DNA of 64,000 nt, from NCBI RefSeq assembly GCF_029577735.1, contig NZ_JARQTO010000012.1, positions 124,001-188,000 on the forward strand. The letters run 5' to 3'. Positions 8,568-16,249 of this stretch are shown here, piece after piece. Made by a program: the position numbers and the translations under genes. Source of the DNA: Exercitatus varius (GTDB lineage: Bacteria; Pseudomonadota; Gammaproteobacteria; Enterobacterales; Pasteurellaceae). Position 1 is the first letter of the stretch; every line of letters begins with the position of its first letter. The notes beneath the pieces were generated by a model. The model was not told the DNA's origin, did not search any database, and was given only the letters and a program-made list of their open reading frames with translations.

Positions 8568-9935
8568 TTAGCCGCCGACTATATTTTTCGATTTTTTGAA
8601 AATAATTTTAACCATTAAGCCGCTTGCAAAATGCGGGCTATCAAGTAATTCGATCGAGCCCTGATAATTCCGTACGATTTGACTGGCAATCGCCAAACCT
8701 AAACCCGAACCTTGCTGATCGGAGCCGAGAATGCGGTAGAACGGATCCAACACGCGCTCGCGTTCCGCCAAAGGAATGCCTTTACCGTTATCTTCTACAA
8801 AAATTTCCAAAACTTCGTCTTTTTCTACCGCACTTAGGTCGATTTGCGCCCCCTTCGGCGCGTAACGAATGGCGTTATCCACCAGCGTTTTTATCAATAA
8901 ATAAAAATCTGTTTCGTTACCGTAAATTTCGGCTTCGCCTTCGGACACCACACCGATGTCCTGTTCTTTTTGTTCCGCCAGCGGATAAAGATCTTCAATC
9001 ACTCTGCTGAAAATACTGTGTAAATTCAGCGTAGTCTGATACTTATGATCTTTATTCTGACTGCGGGCTAAAGACAAGAGTTGTTCCAACAAATCACGGC
9101 TACGGCGAATTCCTTGGTTCAGTTGCCGTACCTGCGATTTCGCTTCGGCCGACATGTCCTGATTATTCAGGCGTTCCGCTTGTAAGGAAAGCGCGGTCAT
9201 CGGGCTGCGTAATTCGTGCGCTGCATCGGCAATAAAACGCTTTTGTTGCTCCACAAAAGCTTCGGTACGACCTAACAATTGATTAATGGCTTGCACAAAT
9301 CCCGTAATTTCCGTTGGCACTTGAGAGATCGGTAACGCGGTTAAATCCTGCGCATTTCTTGCGGCAAGGCTGTTGGATAAGCGTTCTACAGGCTTCATCG
9401 TGCGTTTTACCACCCAAAAGGTTAACAATACGATTAACGGCAACAGCACCAACAACGGCATTAAACTTGCCCAGGCGGAATGTTCGGCAAGCTCTTCACG
9501 ATATTCGTTTTCTTGTAAAATCGCGAGAATACCGCCGTCTCGCGCTTGCAAATAACCGCGATAGGTTTCTTCGTCATACCATAAATTAGTGAAAATATTG
9601 CGTGGGTTTTGGTTGGGAGAAAGCTGAAATACGCCTTTGTGTCGCACAAAATTATAATATTCGTCAGTTAATTCCGCAGGAAGCTGAAACCTCGGATGTG
9701 CCTGATTATCCGCCAGCCAATAGACGGCAATACGGTTATCATCGCCTTCTCTAAAGCCGTCCATCAATTCGGCCGGAGAAGTAATATAACTCGCGATGCG
9801 TTTTAAGGTGCGATCCTGTTGCTTATAGGTTTCGCGATAGGTGTCATAAAAAGCAATGCCGGCGGCAATAAGGCTAATCATTGCCGTAGAAAGCAGTAAA
9901 CTGACGACTAATTTCGTTTTAATCGATTTAAACAT
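8568..9935 (-). CDS. Sensor histidine kinase, QseC/FirS-like
   Basis: A 455-residue membrane sensor kinase. Transmembrane helices lie at about 9-29 and 158-176 and flank a periplasmic sensor of about 130 residues. A HAMP region follows. The phosphoacceptor His is in FIADAAHELRSPM. ATPase boxes are present: N (DNAIRYAP), G1 (DNGKGIP) and G2 (GSGLGLAI). The layout matches the QseC/YgiY group; H. influenzae has a related FirRS pair. It overlaps the response regulator by 8 bp. The signal cannot be deduced, and the usual acidic iron-sensing motif is not obvious to me. Confidence 0.88.
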   Translation of the reverse strand: MFKSIKTKLVVSLLLSTAMISLIAAGIAFYDTYRETYKQQDRTLKRIASYITSPAELMDGFREGDDNRIAVYWLADNQAHPRFQLPAELTDEYYNFVRHKGVFQLSPNQNPRNIFTNLWYDEETYRGYLQARDGGILAILQENEYREELAEHSAWASLMPLLVLLPLIVLLTFWVVKRTMKPVERLSNSLAARNAQDLTALPISQVPTEITGFVQAINQLLGRTEAFVEQQKRFIADAAHELRSPMTALSLQAERLNNQDMSAEAKSQVRQLNQGIRRSRDLLEQLLSLARSQNKDHKYQTTLNLHSIFSRVIEDLYPLAEQKEQDIGVVSEGEAEIYGNETDFYLLIKTLVDNAIRYAPKGAQIDLSAVEKDEVLEIFVEDNGKGIPLAERERVLDPFYRILGSDQQGSGLGLAIASQIVRNYQGSIELLDSPHFASGLMVKIIFKKSKNIVGG

Positions 9936-10605
9936 TCGCCTTCCCTTTCGGCATCATCCAACCCACACCGCGCACGTTTTTGATTTGTTCTTTGCCAATT
10001 TTCTTGCGCAAGCCGTGAATTAAAAAGTCAATGGCGTTACTCTCCACTTCTTCGCCCCAGGCATAGACTTTATTTTCCAAATCACTGCGGGAAAGAATGG
10101 TGCCTGCGCGCGAAATCAAGGCTTGTAGGACGGAGAATTCCTTATTACTCAGGACAACAGGCTTATCCTGTTCCGCAATTTCCACCATATAAGTGGTGGG
10201 ATCGAGCGTAATCACGCCGTTGGTCAGTTTCGGCGAACTTTGTCCGCCGTGACGACGCAGCACCGCCCGCATTCTCGCCTGTAATTCCGCCATATCGAAC
10301 GGCTTAATAATGTAATCGTCCGCACCGCCGTCCAGCCCCGAAAGACGGCTGTCCAAATCGTCGCGAGCGGTGACAATCAACACGGGCGTTGCATTTTTCT
10401 TTTTGCGGATATGGGTTAGCACCTTCAAACCGTCTTGCCCCGGTAATCCCAAATCAAGCAACACCAAGTCATAACTTTGAGTCATCAATGCTTCTTCCGC
10501 CGTTTTGCCGTTATTTACCCAGTCCACCGCATAATGACCGTCGCGTAAACTCGCCGACACCGCATCGGCAATCATTCTGTCGTCTTCCACCAGTAAAATT
10601 CGCAT
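9928..10605 (-). CDS. OmpR-family response regulator, QseB/FirR-like
   Basis: A 225-residue DNA-binding response regulator. The receiver domain (1-115) has the acidic pocket VEDD, phospho-Asp in VLLDLGLPG and Lys in IIKPF. The winged-helix effector domain (about 128-220) ends with VRGVGWMM. It is read first in a translationally coupled pair with the kinase (8-bp overlap). The PepSY gene just upstream on the same strand is a likely target or signal-linked partner, as is common for QseBC-type loci. Confidence 0.92.
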   Translation of the reverse strand: MRILLVEDDRMIADAVSASLRDGHYAVDWVNNGKTAEEALMTQSYDLVLLDLGLPGQDGLKVLTHIRKKKNATPVLIVTARDDLDSRLSGLDGGADDYIIKPFDMAELQARMRAVLRRHGGQSSPKLTNGVITLDPTTYMVEIAEQDKPVVLSNKEFSVLQALISRAGTILSRSDLENKVYAWGEEVESNAIDFLIHGLRKKIGKEQIKNVRGVGWMMPKGKANV

Positions 10606-10656
10606 GCTTTTTTCCGTTTATTTTTCTCAGATTATTAAAAAACAAGTAAAAAAACG

Positions 10657-10676
10657 ACCGCACTTTATCGTGCGGT
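10657..10676 (-). terminator. USS-pair terminator or attenuator between PepSY gene and response regulator
   Basis: Inverted ACCGCAC/GTGCGGT arms (10657-10663 and 10670-10676) are followed on the minus strand by a run of seven T. It lies in the gap between the PepSY gene and the regulator, so it may partly uncouple them. Confidence 0.65.
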
Positions 10677-10691
10677 TGTTTCCCGTTTAAC

Positions 10692-11228
10692 TTAATAATC
10701 CACGCCCGAGCTAATCACTTCGCCGCTGGCGGCATTTACCACAGTTTTGTATTCTTTACCGTCCTTAATACTTTCAACCTCATAGCGCGACGCGCCTTTT
10801 TTCGCTTCCAAATCGGCTGCTTTCACTTTACCGCCGGTTTTTTGCGCGGCGATGTCGATGGCTTGTTCAAGCGATACTTTCGCCTCTGCGGACGCCTTAT
10901 CCTTTTTATGGGATTGGGTTTCTACATTGTCCGCCAACACTTCGCCCGTTTTGGCATCCACAACGACTTCGTGTTTTTCCGCATTGCCTTGATTATCCCG
11001 CAACACGTCCACTTTGTAATAGCTTGAGCCGTTTTTGAATTTAAAATCCACTTCCGTCGCTTTACCCGCTACTTTGCCTGTTGCCGTCTGAACCGCCTGT
11101 CCCGCGCTGATTGCAGCTTGTTCAAATGCCGCTTGTTTTTCAGGATGGCTGCTTGCGTATGCGCCCGCTCCGCCTAATAAAACGGCTGAAGCCAGTAATA
11201 CCGATAATACTTTTTTACTTTTTGACAT
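10692..11228 (-). CDS. Periplasmic PepSY-domain protein
   Basis: A 178-residue exported protein. A Sec signal peptide (residues 1-25, VLSVLLASAVLLGGAGAYA) is followed by a mature part with two repeated PepSY-like units (about 55-100 and 115-178). Each unit has the pattern YxVxV...VVVDAKTGEVL / YEVES...TVVNAASGEVI. PepSY domains are found in peptidase inhibitors and in small proteins next to two-component systems. The start at 11228 has AAGGAGA upstream. It lies upstream of the regulator-kinase pair on the same strand and may modulate the sensor in the periplasm. That role is inference. Confidence 0.8.
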   Translation of the reverse strand: MSKSKKVLSVLLASAVLLGGAGAYASSHPEKQAAFEQAAISAGQAVQTATGKVAGKATEVDFKFKNGSSYYKVDVLRDNQGNAEKHEVVVDAKTGEVLADNVETQSHKKDKASAEAKVSLEQAIDIAAQKTGGKVKAADLEAKKGASRYEVESIKDGKEYKTVVNAASGEVISSGVDY

Positions 11229-11376
11229 AAAGTCTCCTTATCATTCGCAAAATTTAAATCAAACATTTATTTGAAATATCGTCAGACCGTTGCCTTTCGA
11301 TGTGCGTATCTTAAAAAAGAAAAATTAGAAGAAAATTAGATGGAAAATTTATTTCTAAAAAACTATCAAAAAAATG

Positions 11377-11398
11377 ACCGCACTTTTGACGGTGCGGT
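11377..11398. terminator. USS-pair hairpin
   Basis: Inverted ACCGCAC (11377-11383) and GTGCGGT (11392-11398) with an 8-nt loop lie in the gap between carB and the PepSY gene. It may end transcripts that read through carB. Poly-A precedes it on the plus strand, giving a T-run on the minus strand. Confidence 0.6.
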
Positions 11399-11468
11399 TT
11401 AGAAATTATTTATAAAAGTACTCGGCAATCTACAGGCTTTCACCTTCGATAAACCATTGTATAGCGCG

Positions 11469-11500
11469 AAAATTAACGAAGAATTCTCTTCGTTAATTTT
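11469..11500 (-). terminator. carB terminator
   Basis: A 13-bp perfect stem (11469-11481 with 11488-11500) with loop AATTCT directly follows the carB stop codon. On the minus strand the stem ends in a short T-run. Confidence 0.75.
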
Positions 11501-11510
11501 TATGCTTTGT

Positions 11511-14500
11511 TTAATTTAATTGCGCATGTAAATTTTGAACGGAATAGACCTCGCAACCGTCAATACTTTTCACACCCTCCGCCAAAGCTTCCGCCGCCGC
11601 CATGGTGGTTTGCAGGAACACGCGTTGCTGCAAGGCGCTGCGGCGAATGGAGTGGCTGTCGGAAATACTTTCCGGCAGGCTACCTGAGGTATTAATCACC
11701 ATGGTGATTTCACCGTTTTTAATGGCATCCACAATATTCGGACGACCTTCGCGCACTTTATTGACAATCTGAGTCATAATGCCGTTTTCACGCAGGAATT
11801 TTGCCGTGCCCATAGTCGCACACAAACCGTAACCCTGTTCCTGCAATGCGCGGACCACCGGCAATAACCGGGCTTTATCCGCATTATCCACCGACAAGAA
11901 CACTTTGCCGGTTTTCGGAATACGCTCGTTTGCACCCAGCTGAGCTTTTAAGAACGCTTCGGAGAAAGTCGTTCCTACGCCCATGACTTCACCGGTTGAA
12001 CGCATTTCAGGGCCTAAAATGGTATCCACGCCTGGGAATTTGATGAACGGGAACACCGCTTCTTTCACGCTGTAATATTGCGGAATAATTTCACTGTCAA
12101 TACCTTGTTCTTTCAGGCTGATTCCCGCCATTACCCGCGCGGCGATTTTCGCCAGCGGACGACCGGTGGCTTTGCTCACAAACGGGACGGTGCGGCTGGC
12201 GCGCGGATTGACTTCCAATACGAAAATCACGCCGTTTTGCACGGCAAATTGTACGTTCATTAAGCCTACGACGTTTAACGCTCTCGCCATTGCCGCAGTT
12301 TGACGGCGGATTTCATCCTGCACATCTTGCGGTAAGGAATACGGCGGTAACGAACAAGCGGAATCACCGGAATGAATACCCGCCTGCTCGATATGCTGCA
12401 TAATTCCGCCCATGACAACATCCGAGCCGTCGCAAATACAATCTACGTCCACTTCGATAGCATTGTTCAGGAAGTGATCAAGCAGAATCGGGCTATCGTT
12501 GGAAACGGACACCGCTTCGCGCATATATTTATTGAGCTCTTCCACATTATACACGATTTGCATAGCGCGACCGCCCAATACGTAAGACGGGCGCACCACT
12601 AACGGATAACCCACTTCATCCGCCAATTTCACCGCCTCGGCGGCATTACGTGCGGTGCGGTTATTCGGTTGTTTCAATCCCAAATCTTTTAAGATTTTTT
12701 GGAAACGTTCGCGGTCTTCCGCGGCATCAATGCTGTCTGCGGAAGTACCGATAATATTCACGCCGTTGTCATGCAACGCATTCGCCAATTTCAGCGGAGT
12801 CTGGCCGCCGTAATGAACAATTACGCCCCAAGGCTGCTCGGTATGCACAATTTCCAGTACGTCTTCCAAGGTTAACGGTTCGAAATACAAGCGGTCGGAC
12901 GTATCGAAATCGGTAGAAACGGTTTCCGGGTTACAGTTCACCATAATGGTTTCAAAACCGGATTCGCGCAACGCCAATGCCGCATGTACGCAGCAATAGT
13001 CAAATTCGATACCTTGACCGATCCGGTTCGGGCCGCCGCCTAAAATCATGACTTTTTTGCGATTCGTCGGATTGGCTTCGCATTCTTCTTCATAGGTGGA
13101 ATACAAATAAGCGGTGTCGGATTTAAACTCGCCGGCACAGGTATCGACGCGTTTATATACCGGATGTAAATTCAGTTCGCGGCGTTTGGTGCGTACTTGA
13201 TCTTCACTGACTTTAGTCAGTTGCGCGATACGTTTATCAGAAAAACCTTTACGTTTTAAACGGCGTAATTCCGCATAATCCAATTCGGCAAAACTGCGTT
13301 TTTCAAGCGCCAATTCTTCCCGCACCAAATCCTGAATTTGAATTAAAAACCAAGGATCGATTTTGGAATAATGATGCACTTCTTCCAAACTGAAACCTGC
13401 GCCAAACGCGTCCGCCACATATAAAATACGGTTCGGGCCCGGATTTCCCAATTCGGTACGGATTTTTTCAGGTTCTTCCGATAACAAATTAAAGCCGCAA
13501 ATACCGGTTTCCAAACCTCGCAACGCTTTTTGCAAACTTTCTTGGAAAGTGCGGCCCATCGCCATGACTTCGCCCACGGATTTCATTTGGGTGGTTAAAC
13601 GATCGTCCGCCTGCGGGAATTTTTCAAAGGCGAAACGCGGCACTTTGGTAACCACATAGTCGATAGACGGCTCAAACGAAGACGGAATTAGGCCGCCGGT
13701 GATGTCGTTACGCAATTCGTTCAAGGTGTAACCTACCGCTAATTTCGCCGCCACTTTGGCAATCGGGAAGCCCGTCGCTTTGGAAGCTAATGCGGAAGAA
13801 CGGCTGACGCGCGGGTTCATTTCGATCACGATCATCTCGCCGTTTGCCGGATTCACCGCAAATTGTACGTTGGAACCGCCGGTATCTACGCCGATTTCAC
13901 GCAATACCGCCAATGAGGCGTTACGCATAATCTGATATTCTTTATCGGTTAAGGTTTGCGCCGGTGCGACGGTAATGGAATCGCCGGTGTGTACGCCCAT
14001 CGGGTCAAAGTTTTCGATAGAACACACGATAATGCAGTTATCCGCTTTGTCGCGCACCACTTCCATTTCGTATTCTTTCCAGCCTAAAACGGACTGCTCG
14101 ATTAATAATTCGTGAGTCGGCGAAGCATCAAAGCCGCGTTCGCAAATGGCCTGGAATTCGTCGCGGTTATAAGCGATACCGCCGCCGGAACCGCCCATGG
14201 TGAAGGAAGGCCGAATTAAAGTCGGGAATCCCACTTCTTCCTGCGCTTTCCAGGCTTCGTCGAAGCTGTGACAAACGAAGGATTTCGGCGTATTCAAGCC
14301 GATTTTAGCCATTGCATCTTTGAAGCGACCGCGATCTTCCGCTTTATCGATAGCGTCTTCCGTCGCCCCGATCAATTCCACGCCGTATTTTTTCAGCACG
14401 CCGTTTTTCGATAAATCCAACGCGCAGTTCAATGCGGTCTGCCCGCCCATGGTCGGCAAAATTGCATCCGGACGTTCTTTTTCGATAATCTTTTCCACGG

Positions 14501-14717
14501 TTTGCCACTGAATCGGCTCAATGTAAGTGACATCCGCCATATTCGGATCGGTCATAATGGTGGCCGGATTGGAGTTCACCAGCACCACTTTATAGCCTTC
14601 CTCCCGCAAAGCTTTGCACGCCTGCGCGCCCGAATAGTCAAACTCGCACGCCTGACCGATGACAATCGGACCGGCGCCGATAATTAGAATTGTGTTTATG
14701 TCTGTACGTTTTGGCAT
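11511..14717 (-). CDS. carB: Carbamoyl-phosphate synthase large subunit
   Basis: CarB makes carbamoyl phosphate for arginine and pyrimidine synthesis from ammonia supplied by CarA, bicarbonate and two ATP. The 1068-residue protein has two homologous halves, each starting with a nucleotide-binding preATP-grasp (ILIIGAGPIVIGQACEFDYS; ILGGGPNRIGQGIEFDYCC). Each half has an ATP-grasp domain (MGGSGGGIAYN; LGGRAMQIVYN). A C-terminal MGS-type allosteric domain starts near 935. Its start codon region is duplicated 400 bp upstream (15094-15117). It is separated from carA by a cassette, unlike the usual carAB operon. Spacing from the ribosome site (AAGAGAAA) is long. Confidence 0.98.
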   Translation of the reverse strand: MPKRTDINTILIIGAGPIVIGQACEFDYSGAQACKALREEGYKVVLVNSNPATIMTDPNMADVTYIEPIQWQTVEKIIEKERPDAILPTMGGQTALNCALDLSKNGVLKKYGVELIGATEDAIDKAEDRGRFKDAMAKIGLNTPKSFVCHSFDEAWKAQEEVGFPTLIRPSFTMGGSGGGIAYNRDEFQAICERGFDASPTHELLIEQSVLGWKEYEMEVVRDKADNCIIVCSIENFDPMGVHTGDSITVAPAQTLTDKEYQIMRNASLAVLREIGVDTGGSNVQFAVNPANGEMIVIEMNPRVSRSSALASKATGFPIAKVAAKLAVGYTLNELRNDITGGLIPSSFEPSIDYVVTKVPRFAFEKFPQADDRLTTQMKSVGEVMAMGRTFQESLQKALRGLETGICGFNLLSEEPEKIRTELGNPGPNRILYVADAFGAGFSLEEVHHYSKIDPWFLIQIQDLVREELALEKRSFAELDYAELRRLKRKGFSDKRIAQLTKVSEDQVRTKRRELNLHPVYKRVDTCAGEFKSDTAYLYSTYEEECEANPTNRKKVMILGGGPNRIGQGIEFDYCCVHAALALRESGFETIMVNCNPETVSTDFDTSDRLYFEPLTLEDVLEIVHTEQPWGVIVHYGGQTPLKLANALHDNGVNIIGTSADSIDAAEDRERFQKILKDLGLKQPNNRTARNAAEAVKLADEVGYPLVVRPSYVLGGRAMQIVYNVEELNKYMREAVSVSNDSPILLDHFLNNAIEVDVDCICDGSDVVMGGIMQHIEQAGIHSGDSACSLPPYSLPQDVQDEIRRQTAAMARALNVVGLMNVQFAVQNGVIFVLEVNPRASRTVPFVSKATGRPLAKIAARVMAGISLKEQGIDSEIIPQYYSVKEAVFPFIKFPGVDTILGPEMRSTGEVMGVGTTFSEAFLKAQLGANERIPKTGKVFLSVDNADKARLLPVVRALQEQGYGLCATMGTAKFLRENGIMTQIVNKVREGRPNIVDAIKNGEITMVINTSGSLPESISDSHSIRRSALQQRVFLQTTMAAAEALAEGVKSIDGCEVYSVQNLHAQLN

Positions 14718-14836
14718 AGTATTTTCTCTTTAAAAAAACTTTTAAAAAATCGACCGCACTTTTGGTTAATTTCGAATTTAGATTTTCCTAATATCCATAA
14801 ATCCCGGCAAAATCTTCCTGAGCCTGCTCTCTGCCG

Positions 14837-14891
14837 GCGCATCTCCTGACGCGTGCCGAATTTTTATTACAGCACGCGTCAGGATACGCGC
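14837..14891. repeat. Palindromic intergenic element, copy 1
   Basis: 20-bp arms (14837-14856 and 14872-14891) enclose a 15-nt A/T-rich centre. The arms carry the motif GACGCGTGC and its complement, with two arm mismatches. The same element recurs at 15028-15082 and 16155-16210. Confidence 0.85.
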
Positions 14892-15027
14892 GCTATCAAT
14901 GGAATATTATTTTCTCTTTAAAAAAACTTTCAAAAAATCGACCGCACTTTGGGTTAATTATCGAATTTAGATTTCCCTAATATCCGTAAAGCCCGGCAAA
15001 ATCTTCCTGAGCCTGCTCTCTGCCGGC

Positions 15028-15082
15028 GCGCGTCTCCTGACGCGTGCCGAATTTTTATTACAGCACGCGTCAGGAGACGCGC
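15028..15082. repeat. Palindromic intergenic element, copy 2
   Basis: This is the best-preserved copy, with 20-bp perfectly complementary arms (15028-15047 and 15063-15082) around the centre CGAATTTTTATTACA. It is followed by CTATCAAT, as in the other two copies. Confidence 0.88.
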
Positions 15083-15187
15083 GCTATCAATGGGTTTATG
15101 TCTGTACGTTTTGGCATAGTATTTTCTCTTTAAAAAAACTTTTAAAAAATCGACCGCACTTTTGGTTAATTTCGAATTTAGATTTTC

Positions 15188-16099
15188 CTAATATCCATAA
15201 ATCCCGGCAAAATGATCTTCGTTCGGATCGCTTATCCAATGATATTCTGTTTGCTCGGCGATTAATTGCGCCTGCTCGACGCCGTAATAATCGCTGATAA
15301 AGCCTAAAGCCATATCCATTCCCGCCGAAACGCCCGACGAAGTATAAAATTTCCCGTCTTTCACCCAGCGCGCCACCGGCTGCCATTGCACGTTCGGGTT
15401 AACGGATCGCACCCATTCGAAAGCGCGTTTATTGGACGTCGCCCGTAAACCGTTCAACTCGTCGGTAGCGGCCAATAACGCCGAACCGGTACACACCGTT
15501 AAACAAAGTGCGGTCTGTTTTACCCGAGTTTTCAGCATCGAGATAAACTCGGCGTCATTTACCAGCGTTCGGGTGCCTTGTCCGCCGGGAATCAGTAAAA
15601 CACTGTTTTCGCCCAAATCCGGTAACGGTTTTGTTTCCGTATAAAACCCTTGCCGGCTGCGAATTAAACCGCCTTGCTGCGAAACATAATGCAATGTTAC
15701 ATCAGGCAGACGGTGCAGAAACTCCACCGGCCCCATTAAATCCAGGGTTTCATAATCATTGAACAGAAGACAATAAATCCGTCCGGTTAAATGATGCTTA
15801 TCCGTTACAGATACCCTTTGCAAATAAGCTTTGCGTTGTTCGCTGTATTTCCACCAAGGTTTTGCTTCATTTCCTTGCATAAAATCGGTTAAAGATAAGA
15901 AAACATCAATCATACAGGGATCATGTTGCGTGCCGGTTAATTCGCAAAGCTCGTAATACATGGCATAAGCATCACGTCCGATCAAATCCTGCGGTTTATT
16001 AATTCCGAGTTTCAGCAAATCATCGGCAACCGCTTCGCCTACATTCGGCAAATCTGTCAGATACTGCAATTGGTCTCGTTTTACTTTAGCCGGATTCAT
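15188..16099 (-). CDS. Fusion of Cdd1-type helix-hairpin-helix domain and DJ-1/PfpI domain
   Basis: A 303-residue protein in two parts. Residues 1-92 resemble the Cdd1/"pathogenicity locus" family (LQYLTDLPNVGEAVADDLLKLG, then HDPCMIDVFLSLTDFM and PWWKYSEQRK). Residues about 105-300 form a DJ-1/PfpI glutamine-amidotransferase-like domain. It has the nucleophile elbow VCTGSALLAATDELNGL and the GVSAGMDMALGF segment of the isonitrile-hydratase/AraC-associated subgroup. The biochemical role is unknown; Cdd1 proteins have a nucleic-acid-type HhH fold. It splits carA from carB on the same strand and is flanked by palindromic repeats and extended USSs. Its last codons (FAGIYGY) recur twice downstream in the tandem array. 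A USS is read in frame as TAL. Confidence 0.85.
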   Translation of the reverse strand: MNPAKVKRDQLQYLTDLPNVGEAVADDLLKLGINKPQDLIGRDAYAMYYELCELTGTQHDPCMIDVFLSLTDFMQGNEAKPWWKYSEQRKAYLQRVSVTDKHHLTGRIYCLLFNDYETLDLMGPVEFLHRLPDVTLHYVSQQGGLIRSRQGFYTETKPLPDLGENSVLLIPGGQGTRTLVNDAEFISMLKTRVKQTALCLTVCTGSALLAATDELNGLRATSNKRAFEWVRSVNPNVQWQPVARWVKDGKFYTSSGVSAGMDMALGFISDYYGVEQAQLIAEQTEYHWISDPNEDHFAGIYGY

Positions 16100-16154
16100 A
16101 TCTTACCGTTTTTGCTTTCAAAAACCTTTAAAAAATTAACCGCACTTTGCCGGT

Positions 16155-16210
16155 GCGCGTCTGCTGATGCGTGCCGAATTGTTTATTACAGCACGCGTCG
16201 GGAGACGCGC
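16155..16210. repeat. Palindromic intergenic element, copy 3
   Basis: 20-bp arms at 16155-16174 and 16191-16210 (a few mismatches) lie in the 150-bp gap between carA and the Cdd1/DJ-1 gene, with a USS on each side (near 16138 and 16242). Together with copies 1 and 2 it brackets the inserted gene. Confidence 0.85.
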
Positions 16211-16249
16211 GCTATCAATAAGAAAAACACTTAAAAAATCGACCGCACT

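Larger units (their letters stand above)
14694..15213. repeat. Tandem array between carB and the Cdd1/DJ-1 gene
   Basis: Three partial copies of one unit. Bases 14694-14813 and 15094-15213 are identical over 120 bp at an offset of exactly 400. They contain the first eight carB codons, the spacer with an extended USS, and the last codons of the DJ-1 gene. A diverged middle copy begins near 14909 (about 188 bp from the first). Copies one and two each end in a palindromic element (14837-14891 and 15028-15082). No complete gene lies in this 470-bp gap; open frames here are by-products of the duplication. Confidence 0.9.

Noticed and set aside
15096..15386. Open frame of 96 codons on the minus strand across the array
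   Set aside because: It runs out of frame through the 3' part of the DJ-1 gene and the duplicated spacer; it has no ribosome site and is explained by the tandem copies.
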